Source of the DNA: Agromyces sp. Root81
GTDB taxonomy: Bacteria; Actinomycetota; Actinomycetes; Actinomycetales; Microbacteriaceae
Length of the DNA: 64,000 nucleotides
Direction: 5' to 3'
Assembly (NCBI RefSeq): GCF_001429165.1
Contig: NZ_LMIR01000002.1
Location: 1,725,261-1,789,260 of the forward strand
Shown here: positions 1 to 10,199 of the stretch, in pieces
Layout: each line of letters begins with the position of its first letter
Numbering within the stretch: position 1 is the first letter of the stretch
Position numbers and translations under genes: made by a program
The notes under the pieces: model-generated
What the model was told of the DNA's origin: nothing
Database searches by the model: none
The model's input: the letters and a program-made list of their open reading frames with translations, nothing else

Positions 1-625
1 CCCGGTAGCCCGCTCCCTCGGTCGGCACCGCGAGGTCGATCGCGCCGTTGGAGGTGCGCGCATCGACGTCCTGCGGGGTGTCGAGCCGCAGCTCGATCGC
101 GCCGTTCGAGGTGGAGGCCCGGACACCGGTCCCGGCGAGGCCCCGGCCCTCGATGCGCCCGTTGCTCGTCTCGGCCTCGACCGTGCCGGCGACGTCGTCG
201 AGTTCGATGCGCCCGTTGTTGGTCGACACATCGACCTCGCCGACCTTCGTGAGTTCGATCGTGCCGTTCGAGGTCGCGCCGCGCACGTCGACGCCGGCGG
301 GGAGGGCGATCGTGTAGTCGACCGTGCAGTTCCGGCCGCATCCGCTGAGCACGAGCACGTCGCCGTCGATCTCGAACGTCGTCCCGACCTCGCGGTCGCC
401 GCGGTACGAGACCGTGCGCGCGACCTCGACCTCCGTGGCGTCCGCGTCGCCGCGGACCGTGACGCTGCCCGCGGGCTGGTCGATCTCGATCGTGTGCACC
501 TGCTCGCCGAGGGTGGCCTCGTCGCTGAATCGCTCGGGTGGGGCGAGGAACGCGCACCCGCTCAAGGCCAGTGCCGCCGCCGCGACGGCGCCGATCGCGA
601 TCATGCGTGGTGCTGTGTGAATCAT
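1..625 (-). CDS. DUF4097-type repeat lipoprotein (3' end outside window)
   Basis: The reading frame is open to the window edge, so the C-terminus is missing. The start ATG at 625 follows AAGGAG closely. The N-terminus is a lipoprotein signal: hydrophobic stretch, then LALSGC with the lipidated Cys at about residue 24. After that comes a ladder of repeats (TSNGTIEL, TNNGRIEL, TSNGRIEG, TSNGAIEL) spaced about 20 residues apart, typical of the beta-helical putative-adhesin fold called DUF4097/DUF4098. It should sit on the outer face of the membrane. A TAGGGT -10-like hexamer at 664-669 on the same strand could be its promoter. The function of this family is poorly known; a structural or adhesive role is inference. 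Confidence 0.75.
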   Translation of the reverse strand, partial: MIHTAPRMIAIGAVAAAALALSGCAFLAPPERFSDEATLGEQVHTIEIDQPAGSVTVRGDADATEVEVARTVSYRGDREVGTTFEIDGDVLVLSGCGRNCTVDYTIALPAGVDVRGATSNGTIELTKVGEVDVSTNNGRIELDDVAGTVEAETSNGRIEGRGLAGTGVRASTSNGAIELRLDTPQDVDARTSNGAIDLAVPTEGAGYR

Positions 626-731
626 CTTTCTCCTTCGGGTCGCGCCGTGCGGCCCTGTTCTCGACCCTAACGAGGCCGCTGCGGCGCCCGCACGGGGGCT
701 TGCCCCCGGTTCGCAGCCGCCGCGAAGCGCC

Positions 732-3159
<2,428 letters not shown>

Positions 3160-3211
3160 CCCTCGCCGGGCCATCGGTGGCGGCCTGACACGAGCACGGC
3201 CTCCGGGCGAC

Positions 3212-3217
3212 TACGAT
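3212..3217 (+). promoter_or_regulatory. -10 hexamer of a probable leaderless mRNA
   Basis: TACGAT lies 7 nt before the ATG at 3225; there is no Shine-Dalgarno sequence. Confidence 0.45.
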
Positions 3218-3224
3218 TCGAGTG

Positions 3225-4028
3225 ATGACCCGAGCCCTGGTGGTGATTCCCACCTACAACGAGCGCGAGAACATCGCCGCGATCGTGGCCCGCGTGCGTG
3301 CGGCCGTGCCCGCGGCATCCGTGCTCGTCGTCGACGACTCCTCGCCCGACGGCACCGGTGTGCTGGCCGATGAGATCGCGGCGGCGGATGCCTCGGTGCA
3401 GGTGCTGCACCGCACCGAGAAGAACGGCCTCGGGGCGGCGTACCTCGATGCGTTCGAGTGGGCGCTCGCCGAGGGCTTCGACCCGATCGTGCAGATGGAC
3501 GCCGACGGCTCCCACCAGCCCGAGCAGCTCGCGCGGCTGCTCGACGCGCTTGCGGGTGCGGGAACCGGAGCGGGCGCCGGCGCCGGCACCCCGGTCGACC
3601 TCGTCATCGGATCCCGCTGGATCGACGGCGGCTCGATCGAGAACTGGCCGCGCCGCCGCCAGTGGCTCTCCCGCGGCGGCAGCGCCTACGCGCGATGGGT
3701 GCTGCGCCTGCCCACTCGCGACGCGACGGCGGGTTACCGGGCGTTCCGCGCCGATGCGCTGCGACGCATCCGCCTCGACGACGTGCACACGCGCGGCTAC
3801 GGATTCCAGGTCGACATGCTGTGGCACGCGCGCGAGGCCGGCCTCGTCGTGGTCGAGGTGCCCGTCACCTTCGTCGAGCGCGAGCGGGGTCGGTCGAAGA
3901 TGAGTATCGGCATCGTGATGGAGGCGATGGTGCGCGTGACCGGCTGGGGCATCCGCAGCAGGGTCGGCCGGGGGCTGCCTCAGCCCGCGAGCAGCAACGG
4001 CTCGGAGACCAGGCGGTCGCGAGCCTGA
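3225..4028 (+). CDS. polyprenol monophosphomannose synthase-like GT2 glycosyltransferase
   Basis: A 267-residue family 2 glycosyltransferase resembling DPM1/Ppm1, which transfers mannose from GDP-mannose to polyprenyl phosphate on the inner membrane face. Visible motifs are VVIPTYNERENI at the N-terminus, VVDDSSPDGTG, the metal-binding DADGSHQPEQ, IGSRWIDGG and the C-terminal GYGFQVDMLW. There is no membrane domain, as usual for bacterial DPM1-type enzymes. A low-complexity Gly/Ala insert (GAGTGAGAGAGT) near residue 110 is unusual. GTG at 3222 directly precedes the chosen ATG at 3225; the -10 TACGAT spacing favours the ATG. The 3' end overlaps the convergent ROK gene by 49 bp. Confidence 0.85.
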   Translation: MTRALVVIPTYNERENIAAIVARVRAAVPAASVLVVDDSSPDGTGVLADEIAAADASVQVLHRTEKNGLGAAYLDAFEWALAEGFDPIVQMDADGSHQPEQLARLLDALAGAGTGAGAGAGTPVDLVIGSRWIDGGSIENWPRRRQWLSRGGSAYARWVLRLPTRDATAGYRAFRADALRRIRLDDVHTRGYGFQVDMLWHAREAGLVVVEVPVTFVERERGRSKMSIGIVMEAMVRVTGWGIRSRVGRGLPQPASSNGSETRRSRA

Positions 4029-5236
4029 CGACGGGCGCCGGCGACGGCGGCTTCGCCGCCGTGCCGTGAGGCCACGATCGCGGGGATCGACTCCAGGGCG
4101 CCTCCGCCGACGGTCGGTCGGTTGTCGCGGAACGAGGTCTCGATGTCGCCGATCAGGGCCGCCCAGTATCCGCCGACGACGATGGTCGCGGGATCGAGCG
4201 TCGGGGCGACCAGTTGCAGCGAACGGCCGATCCACAGCGCCGCGTCGAGCCACGACCAGCGCGCCCGGTCGTCGGCGGCGTCCACGCGCACGACGAGCTC
4301 GTCGAGGGCGGCGAGACGGCCGTGGGCGGCCGCGAACTCGGCGAGGCCGGCCCGCTCGAGCACGACCTCGGGGGAGGCGACGGTGACGAGGCATCCGCGC
4401 TGTCCGCAGCTGCAGCGCACGCCGCCCGGCACGATCGGCAGGTGCGCGAAGGTCGCGGCGAGGCCGTGGGCGCCGCGCATCGGCAGGCCGTCGATGACGG
4501 CGGCGCCGACGATGCCCGTGTCGCCGGCGATGTAGAGCAGGTCGCGGGAGGCCGGGCCGTTCAGTTCGACGGATGCCGCGGCCACCGCCGTCGGCACAAG
4601 CACGATCGGCACGGGCAGGGCCGCCTCGACCTCGGCGAGCCCGGGCGTGCGCGCTCTGAGCTCACCGAGCACATCGACCGGCTCGATGCCGAGCCGCTCG
4701 TCGGTGAGCACGACCGACGGGCTCCCGGCGACCGCCCCGTCGACGAGCACGGTGACATCGGCGATCGGCCGCGCGGCGCGTTCGGCCCTGGCGATGGCCC
4801 GGCCCAGCACGACGGCGAGGAGTTCGAGCGGGCTCGGCGCGGCGGCCGCCTCGCCGTCGGGCGCGGTCTCCTGCCGGAGCGGAGCGGTGAAGCGGGCGAG
4901 CTCCTCGCCGCCGAGCGCGGCGATCGTCGCGATCGCATCGTCGGGGCCGAGGTGGGCGGTGACGAGCACGTGGTCGGCCGCGGCGAGCGTCAACGGCGCG
5001 GTGCGGTGATCGCCCGTGACCTCTGCCGACCCTTGCCGCAGCACGCCGGCGTCGAGCAGCCGAGCGGTGAGTCCGGCGATCGCGCCGCGTCCGAGGCCGG
5101 TGGCCGCGGCGAGCTCGCTCCGGGTCGCCGGTCCGTGGTCGACCAGATGGTCGACCAGGCGCGCGGACTGCTCGCGATGCACCTCGTCGAGCGGGCCGGT
5201 GGTGGTGGGAACTGAGGTCTCGCCGGCCGTTGTCAT
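3980..5236 (-). CDS. ROK family transcriptional regulator
   Basis: A 418-residue protein with an N-terminal winged helix-turn-helix (about residues 25-75, RSELAAATGLGRGAIAGLTARLLDAG) followed by a ROK sugar-kinase-like fold. The zinc-binding ROK signature is present as CSCGQRGC. The usual phosphate-binding DxGxT at the start of the kinase domain is not recognisable, so it is a regulator rather than a kinase. It lies downstream of and in line with the esterase and sugar-transporter genes, and probably senses a sugar released by that locus. It is the first of two ROK regulators within 5 kb. Its stop overlaps the convergent glycosyltransferase gene. Confidence 0.85.
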   Translation of the reverse strand: MTTAGETSVPTTTGPLDEVHREQSARLVDHLVDHGPATRSELAAATGLGRGAIAGLTARLLDAGVLRQGSAEVTGDHRTAPLTLAAADHVLVTAHLGPDDAIATIAALGGEELARFTAPLRQETAPDGEAAAAPSPLELLAVVLGRAIARAERAARPIADVTVLVDGAVAGSPSVVLTDERLGIEPVDVLGELRARTPGLAEVEAALPVPIVLVPTAVAAASVELNGPASRDLLYIAGDTGIVGAAVIDGLPMRGAHGLAATFAHLPIVPGGVRCSCGQRGCLVTVASPEVVLERAGLAEFAAAHGRLAALDELVVRVDAADDRARWSWLDAALWIGRSLQLVAPTLDPATIVVGGYWAALIGDIETSFRDNRPTVGGGALESIPAIVASRHGGEAAVAGARRQARDRLVSEPLLLAG

Positions 5237-5260
5237 GTGAGAAGCATGCGCGCAACGGAG

Positions 5261-5299
5261 CCTCCGGTCACGTACCCCATTCGGGGTACGCGACCCGGA
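5261..5299 (-). terminator. hairpin between esterase and ROK gene
   Basis: Inverted repeat with core CGTACCCC/GGGGTACG and outer arms CCTCCGG/CCGGAGG, loop ATT-like. It follows the esterase stop. No U-tract is visible, so termination is plausible but unproven; a role as an operator for the ROK gene starting at 5236 is the alternative. Confidence 0.45.
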
Positions 5300-5320
5300 G
5301 GCCCCGTTTCGGCGTCCGAC

Positions 5321-6802
5321 TCAGATGTCGAGGATCGGACGCACGCTCGCGTAGCCGTCGGACGCGACGATCGACGGGGTGTCGTACACGCGGGTCTCGC
5401 GCGCGGGCTCCGTGTAGCGCGGCCAGCCCGGGTCGCCGGTCGTGATGAAGGACACGGCGCCGCCGTGTACCTCGTCGGCGAGGTGCTGCGGCGGGTTTGG
5501 CCCGGCGAGCTCGGTGATCTTGATCGAGTCGAGGCAGTCGAAGAAGAACGGCACGTCGATGCAGTGCTCGGCGATGCCGAACGTGCCCGACGGCCACGAG
5601 AACCGGTACACCCAGGTGGGGGCATCGCCGCGCAGGGCGACGATCTTGATGAGGGCGGTGCGGAACATGCGGTCGGTGAGGAACCGGCCGGCGATGAAGG
5701 CGGTGCCCTTGCCGGCGACCTCGGCGTTCGCGGCGAGGTAGGGCTTCAACGTGGCCTTCGGCATGCCGAGCTTCTTCAGCATCATCCCCTTCGGGATCCA
5801 GCGCAGCTTCTTCGCCTCCATGGTGAAGGCCATCGTGAACTCGTCGTCGGTGGCGCCGATGACGAGCGGCTTGTCGGCGCCGACTCCGGCCGCGAGCGAT
5901 TCCTTCGTCGAACGGGTGAGCAGCTCGCCGTCGATCGCCGGGCCGAGGGCCAGGCCCTTCTCGATCATGTCCCCGAGCGATTCGGGGCCGAGCTCGGTCG
6001 CCTTCTTCTGCAGTTCGAGGATGCGCTCCTCGGTCAGGCTGGAGAATCCGGCGACCGTGGGCTCGACGCCCGCCGCCGCCGCGATCTCACGGCCGAGCTT
6101 CTCGCCCCGCTCGGGCGTGACGTCGGCGAGGGCGCCCGAGATCGCGTAGACCCCCTGGAAGAGGTGGTGCGCCGACTCCATGCCGAGCAGGGTGAGCACG
6201 GCGCCGCCGCCGGCCGACTGGCCGGCGATGGTCACGCGCGACGGGTCGCCGCCGAACGACGCGATGTTCTCCTGCACCCACTGGAGGGCGAGGAGCCAGT
6301 CGCGGACGCCGCGGTTCGACGGCGCGTCCGAGATCCAGCCGAAGCCGTCGAAGCCGAGGCGGTACGAGATCGTCACGGTCACGACGCCGTCGCGGTTGAA
6401 GCGCCCGCCGTCGTACCAGAGGCTTGCCGGCGAACCGGCGAAGAAGCCGCCGCCGTGGATCCAGACCAGCACCGGGAGCGCCGCGTCGGTCGTGGGCGCC
6501 GGGGTGAAGACGTTGACGTTCAGCGTCGAGTCGCCGGGCACGCTCGGCTCGGGGATGAGCGTCACGCCGGGGTCGCCGCGCTGCGCGGTCGCGCCGAACT
6601 CGAGCGCGTCGCGCACGCCCTCCCACGGTGCCTTCGGCACGGGTGCGGCGAAGCGCAGCTCGCCGACGGGCGCCTCGGCGAAGGGGATGCCGAGGAAGGC
6701 GGCCGAAGCGGATGCCTCGCCGGGCTCGCCGCGCCAGGCGCCGCGAACGCGGCCCGCGGTGGTGTCGACCTCGACGAAGGTGCCGATGCTGGTCTGGGTC
6801 AT
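5321..6802 (-). CDS. type B carboxylesterase (para-nitrobenzyl-esterase-like)
   Basis: A 493-residue carboxylesterase of the cholinesterase-like family. It shows the oxyanion motif WIHGGGFFAGS, nucleophile Ser196 in GQSAGGG, and the catalytic His413 in EHCIDVPFFFD; an acidic member is likely in the DDEF region. Many actinobacterial relatives have GESAGG, so GQSAGG is a mild variant. There is no signal peptide, so it acts in the cytoplasm. The ATG at 6802 has GGAG 8 nt upstream that overlaps the stop of the preceding transporter gene (TAGGAG), so the two are co-transcribed. Together they suggest uptake and then ester cleavage of an acylated glycoside or similar plant compound; this is inference. 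Confidence 0.88.
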   Translation of the reverse strand: MTQTSIGTFVEVDTTAGRVRGAWRGEPGEASASAAFLGIPFAEAPVGELRFAAPVPKAPWEGVRDALEFGATAQRGDPGVTLIPEPSVPGDSTLNVNVFTPAPTTDAALPVLVWIHGGGFFAGSPASLWYDGGRFNRDGVVTVTISYRLGFDGFGWISDAPSNRGVRDWLLALQWVQENIASFGGDPSRVTIAGQSAGGGAVLTLLGMESAHHLFQGVYAISGALADVTPERGEKLGREIAAAAGVEPTVAGFSSLTEERILELQKKATELGPESLGDMIEKGLALGPAIDGELLTRSTKESLAAGVGADKPLVIGATDDEFTMAFTMEAKKLRWIPKGMMLKKLGMPKATLKPYLAANAEVAGKGTAFIAGRFLTDRMFRTALIKIVALRGDAPTWVYRFSWPSGTFGIAEHCIDVPFFFDCLDSIKITELAGPNPPQHLADEVHGGAVSFITTGDPGWPRYTEPARETRVYDTPSIVASDGYASVRPILDI

Positions 6803-6813
6803 GGGTGGTGCTC

Positions 6814-8130
6814 CTATCGAACGCTCTTGATGGGGATGACTGCCAGGGCCGCGATGATGACGAAGACGCCGCCGAAGACGAACAGCATCGGGTACCCGCC
6901 GAGCGTACCGATGATGATGCCGGCGATCGCGGCGCTCATGGCCTGGGGGATGTTGGTGGCGATGTTCAGGATGCCGAGGTCCTTGGCGGCCGCGGAGCCT
7001 CCGCCCGGCAGCACCTCGGTCATGAGCGCGGTGTCGACGGACATGTAGAGACCGAAGCCGATGCCGTTGATGACGCTCATGATGATCATGCCGGTCATGT
7101 CGGGCATGAGGAGCGGCATGATGAAGCCCACGACCATGATGGCCGACGCCACATAGATGAAGACCTTGCGCCGACCGGCCCTGTCGCTCCACCAGCCCGA
7201 GACCGCGATGGCGACGAGCGTCGGAACGAGTGCGACGAGCGTCAGGGTGACGACCGCTCCGGTCGCCTCGACGAGCTTCATGCCGATGTAGTCGGTGAGG
7301 ATGTAGAACTGGAACGCCGCGACCACGAAGTAGCCGAGCATGAGCAGGAATCGGGCGGTGAACGCCCAGAAGAAGTCGGGGTTCGTGCGCGGGTTGATCC
7401 AGAAGCCGCCGAAGAACGTCTTCCAGCTCCACGGCTCGACCGCGGCCTGCTTCGACGACCAGTCGCGGTCGATGACCACGTACACCACGGTGACGATGAT
7501 GATGGCGATGCCGAAGACGGCGTAGCCCATGCCGAAGTTCGCGGCGAACTGCCCGGCGACCATGATGCCGAGCGTCATGCCGACCTGCATGCCGATGCCG
7601 AACATGGCACTCGCGGCGCCGCGCTTGTCGCGCGGGAAGCGGTCGGGGGTGATCGCCGAGAGCGGCCCCTGGATCGCGTTGAGCGAGACCTGGATGAGCA
7701 CCCAGAAGATCGCGATCCAGACGATCGAGTCGAGGAAGCCCATGCCGAGCAGGAGCACGCCGCCGATGAGCGCGCCGCCGACCATCCACGGTGCGCGGCG
7801 TCCGAAGCGCGAGCGCGTGCGGTCGCTGATCGCCCCGACGATCGGCTGTGCGAAGAGCGTGAACACGAAGGAGATCGTGGAGACGAACGCGAGGTTCGCG
7901 ACCTTGTTCTCCTCGTCGATGATCGCGACCTGGAGCGGCAGCAGGATGGCGATCAGGCCGCCGTAGGTGCCGAAGAGGGTGAGGGCGACGAGCAGGATGC
8001 CGGGCAGCGTGCGCTTGGTGGGCGGCGGGCTCGCGGGGGCTTCACCGGGGAGCGGCTCGGTCGACGAGATGGCGCCGGTGGGGGCGATGAGGGCGGTGGG
8101 ATCGCCGGGTGCTGCGGGCTGGATGGACAA
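6814..8130 (-). CDS. MFS/GPH-like sugar transporter
   Basis: A 438-residue membrane protein with about 12 helices. The loop motif SDRTRSRFGRRAPWM after helix 2 and the second-half SDRAGRRK match the SLC45/glycoside-pentoside-hexuronide group of cation-coupled sugar carriers. The first plausible start is TTG at 8130, with GAGGAG 6 nt upstream; a TTG 75 nt further upstream lacks a binding site. It is about 30-40 percent like the two tandem transporters at 10200 and 11491, so the locus holds three related carriers. It is the first gene of the transporter-esterase unit. Confidence 0.85.
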   Translation of the reverse strand: MSIQPAAPGDPTALIAPTGAISSTEPLPGEAPASPPPTKRTLPGILLVALTLFGTYGGLIAILLPLQVAIIDEENKVANLAFVSTISFVFTLFAQPIVGAISDRTRSRFGRRAPWMVGGALIGGVLLLGMGFLDSIVWIAIFWVLIQVSLNAIQGPLSAITPDRFPRDKRGAASAMFGIGMQVGMTLGIMVAGQFAANFGMGYAVFGIAIIIVTVVYVVIDRDWSSKQAAVEPWSWKTFFGGFWINPRTNPDFFWAFTARFLLMLGYFVVAAFQFYILTDYIGMKLVEATGAVVTLTLVALVPTLVAIAVSGWWSDRAGRRKVFIYVASAIMVVGFIMPLLMPDMTGMIIMSVINGIGFGLYMSVDTALMTEVLPGGGSAAAKDLGILNIATNIPQAMSAAIAGIIIGTLGGYPMLFVFGGVFVIIAALAVIPIKSVR

Positions 8131-8207
8131 GTGGGGCTCCTCTTCATTGAGAACGGCCGGGTGCGGGCGCGCGCATTCGCACGAAAACCGAATGGCGCTC
8201 GGCAATG

Positions 8208-8244
8208 AGTATGCGCCGAATCGTCACGAAATTCAACCGTTGAA
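8208..8244 (-). promoter_or_regulatory. promoter with TTCAAC-C-GTTGAA palindrome
   Basis: On the minus strand TTGAAT (8236-8231), a 17-nt spacer and CATACT (8213-8208) form a promoter for the transporter at 8130. The -35 lies inside a 13-bp palindrome TTCAACCGTTGAA (8232-8244). A repressor bound there would block RNA polymerase; one of the two ROK proteins is the obvious candidate. Confidence 0.55.
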
Positions 8245-8246
8245 CT

Positions 8247-8270
8247 AAAAGGGTGGACGAGCGTCCGCCC
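8247..8270 (-). terminator. rho-independent terminator of the TetR-ROK operon
   Basis: On the minus strand a stem GGGCGGAC/GTCCACCC with a 4-nt loop is followed directly by TTTT, downstream of the ROK stop at 8313. Confidence 0.7.
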
Positions 8271-8312
8271 AGCCCCGGGTTCGGGCTGACGACCGGAGCC
8301 GCGCGGGCGGGG

Positions 8313-9524
8313 TCAGAGGCCGAGGCGAGCCGGGTCGGCGAGCACGGTGTCGCGAGCGGCCCAGACGGCACCGAACAGCGCGGCGTCCGCGCCGAGTCGC
8401 CCGGCGACGACGGAGGGGATCGCGGGCCGGCCGCCGACGGCTTCGGTGAGCCTCGGGCGGTTCGCGCGGAACGCGTGCTCGATCGATGCGGTGTGCGCGG
8501 CCCAGAACCCGCCGATCACGATGGTTTCGGGGTCGGTCGCGAGCGAGAGGATCTGGAGCGAGCGCGCGATCCACGGCAGGGCATCGGCCCACGCGGCAGC
8601 GGCAGGCGTCGTTCCGGACGTGATCTGCGCGGAGAGCTCGGCGGTCGCCGCCGCGAGTCCGCGCTCGGCGACGAGGCCGGCGAGGCCGGCCTGCTCGAGC
8701 AGCACGTCGGGGCCGGCGACGGTCACGAGGCATCCGTACTGCCCGCAATCGCAGAGCTCGCCGTCGGGCACGACGACCATGTGGCCGAGCGCTCCGCCCA
8801 CCCCGTGCGCACCGTCGACGAGTCGCCCGCTCAGGAGGATCGCACCGCCGATGCCCGAGTTGCTCTTGATGTAGAGCAGGCTCTCGGCGCTCGAGAGCAC
8901 CGTGCGCTCCGCCAGGGCGGCGAGCCAGCCGTCGGACTCGAGGCTCACCGACTCGGGCAGGGAGGGGAGGCGCGAACGCAGCCCGCCGATCACATCGACC
9001 TCGCCCCATCCGAGGTCTGTGTCGGTGAGCACGACGGGCGGCTCGCCGCCGACCGGGGCGAAGACGACGATCGGCAGCTCGACCACTCTGCGGCGGAGCT
9101 CGGCGGCGGCGTCGAGTGCGTCGGCGACCACCACGGCGAGCACGTCGAGCACGGCGTCGGGCTCGCCCATGGGGCGCCCGTGCCGCTCGGAGGCCCGGTA
9201 GAGCTCGTCGCCGCCGAGGGTCGTGAGCAGCGCAGTCGCGGTATCGGCGTCGACCTGCGCGACGAGCACGGCGATGTCGGATGCCGCGAGCTCGAGTCTC
9301 GTGATCGGTCGGCCCTTGCCGATCGAGACGGGATCGGTCTCGCGCAGCACGCCCGCCTTGGTGAGCGCCGCGACGAGTGCGGTCACCGAACCGCGGGTGA
9401 GGCCCGTCGCCTCGGCGATCTCGCTGCGCGCGCTCGGTCCGGAGCGCACGAGGTGCTCGAGCACCACCGTGAGGTTGTGCCGGCGCACATCGTGCGAGAC
9501 GAGCGAGCGGGGCAGTCGGGGCAT
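8313..9524 (-). CDS. ROK family transcriptional regulator
   Basis: A 403-residue regulator with an N-terminal winged helix (RSEIAEATGLTRGSVTALVAALTKAG, residues about 30-57) and a ROK domain carrying CDCGQYGC. It resembles the other ROK protein of the window along its whole length, and both have lost the clear kinase phosphate loop. The ATG at 9524 lies 4 bp after the TetR stop, with AGGA upstream, so both form an operon that ends at the hairpin at 8247-8270. It sits between the two transporter units and is likely to sense their sugar. Confidence 0.85.
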   Translation of the reverse strand: MPRLPRSLVSHDVRRHNLTVVLEHLVRSGPSARSEIAEATGLTRGSVTALVAALTKAGVLRETDPVSIGKGRPITRLELAASDIAVLVAQVDADTATALLTTLGGDELYRASERHGRPMGEPDAVLDVLAVVVADALDAAAELRRRVVELPIVVFAPVGGEPPVVLTDTDLGWGEVDVIGGLRSRLPSLPESVSLESDGWLAALAERTVLSSAESLLYIKSNSGIGGAILLSGRLVDGAHGVGGALGHMVVVPDGELCDCGQYGCLVTVAGPDVLLEQAGLAGLVAERGLAAATAELSAQITSGTTPAAAAWADALPWIARSLQILSLATDPETIVIGGFWAAHTASIEHAFRANRPRLTEAVGGRPAIPSVVAGRLGADAALFGAVWAARDTVLADPARLGL

Positions 9525-9528
9525 CCGC

Positions 9529-10107
9529 TCAGTCCTTGCGTGTGATGAGGTACCAGAGGTAGGCGACGTGGTCGGCCATGTCGATGGCGGGGTCGAGCAT
9601 CCACTGGGTCTGCAGGCCGTCGGCGGCGGCGAGGAAGAGGTTGCCGACGCGCTCGATGTCGAGGTCGGGGTCGAGGCGGCCGGCCGCCTGCTCGTCGCGG
9701 AGCATGCCGCCGAACATGCCGCGGAACTGCACGTACCGCTCGACGAAGAACTCGTGGGCGGGGTGGTCGGCGTCGCCGGCCTCGGTCGAGAGCTGGGCGT
9801 AGAGCTGGACGAGGCCCGGGACCTCGCTGTTGTGCTTGATGACCTGGAAGAACGCCTCGATCGGCTGCGCGACGTCGATGTGGAACGCGGCGGCATCGAC
9901 CTGGTCGCGCTTGCGGAGGATCTCCTGGAAGAGCTCCTCCTTCGACGAGAAGTAGTGGAGCAGCCCGGCCTGGCTGAGGCCGACCGCTTCGGCGAGTTCG
10001 CGCACGCTCGTGCGCCGGTAGCCGTTGCGGGCGATGACGTCGAGCGCTGTGGTGAGGATCTCCTCACGCTTCGCGACGCCTTTCGCGTATGAACCCCTGC
10101 GTGCCAT
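9529..10107 (-). CDS. TetR family regulator
   Basis: A 192-residue protein with a typical N-terminal TetR helix-turn-helix (RREEILTTALDVIARNGY ... VRELAEAVGLSQAGLLHYFSSKEELF) and a variable ligand domain. It is divergent from the transporter-PAP2-GH3 operon and the 92-bp gap contains the operon promoter, so it probably represses that operon. Start ATG 10107 has a TAGCAT -10 hexamer 6 nt upstream and no binding site, hence a probable leaderless transcript. Confidence 0.87.
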   Translation of the reverse strand: MARRGSYAKGVAKREEILTTALDVIARNGYRRTSVRELAEAVGLSQAGLLHYFSSKEELFQEILRKRDQVDAAAFHIDVAQPIEAFFQVIKHNSEVPGLVQLYAQLSTEAGDADHPAHEFFVERYVQFRGMFGGMLRDEQAAGRLDPDLDIERVGNLFLAAADGLQTQWMLDPAIDMADHVAYLWYLITRKD

Positions 10108-10113
10108 ACGTGA

Positions 10114-10119
10114 ATGCTA
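10114..10119 (-). promoter_or_regulatory. -10 hexamer of a probable leaderless mRNA
   Basis: Minus-strand TAGCAT, 6 nt before the TetR start at 10107. Confidence 0.45.
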
Positions 10120-10124
10120 GTCGC

Positions 10125-10156
10125 TTGCGTATGAAAACCGAGCGATGTATGGTTTT
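10125..10156 (+). promoter_or_regulatory. promoter of the transporter-PAP2-GH3 operon with inverted repeat
   Basis: TTGCGT (10125-10130), a 17-nt spacer and TATGGT (10148-10153). The arms AAAACC (10134-10139) and GGTTTT (10151-10156) form an inverted repeat over the spacer and -10, a likely operator for the divergent TetR. Confidence 0.55.
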
Positions 10157-10199
10157 GCCACCCGCCTCGATGCCGAGGCCCTGAAAGGACCCTGTAGAC

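Noticed and set aside
693-708. Small GC hairpin downstream of the hydrolase stop as a terminator
   Set aside because: Stem of 7 bp with a 2-nt loop and no U-tract; such stems are common by chance at this GC content.
5237-7048. Long open frame on the plus strand opposite the esterase (603 codons)
   Set aside because: It is the high-GC shadow of the esterase gene: Arg/Glu/His-rich, no known domain, no binding site.
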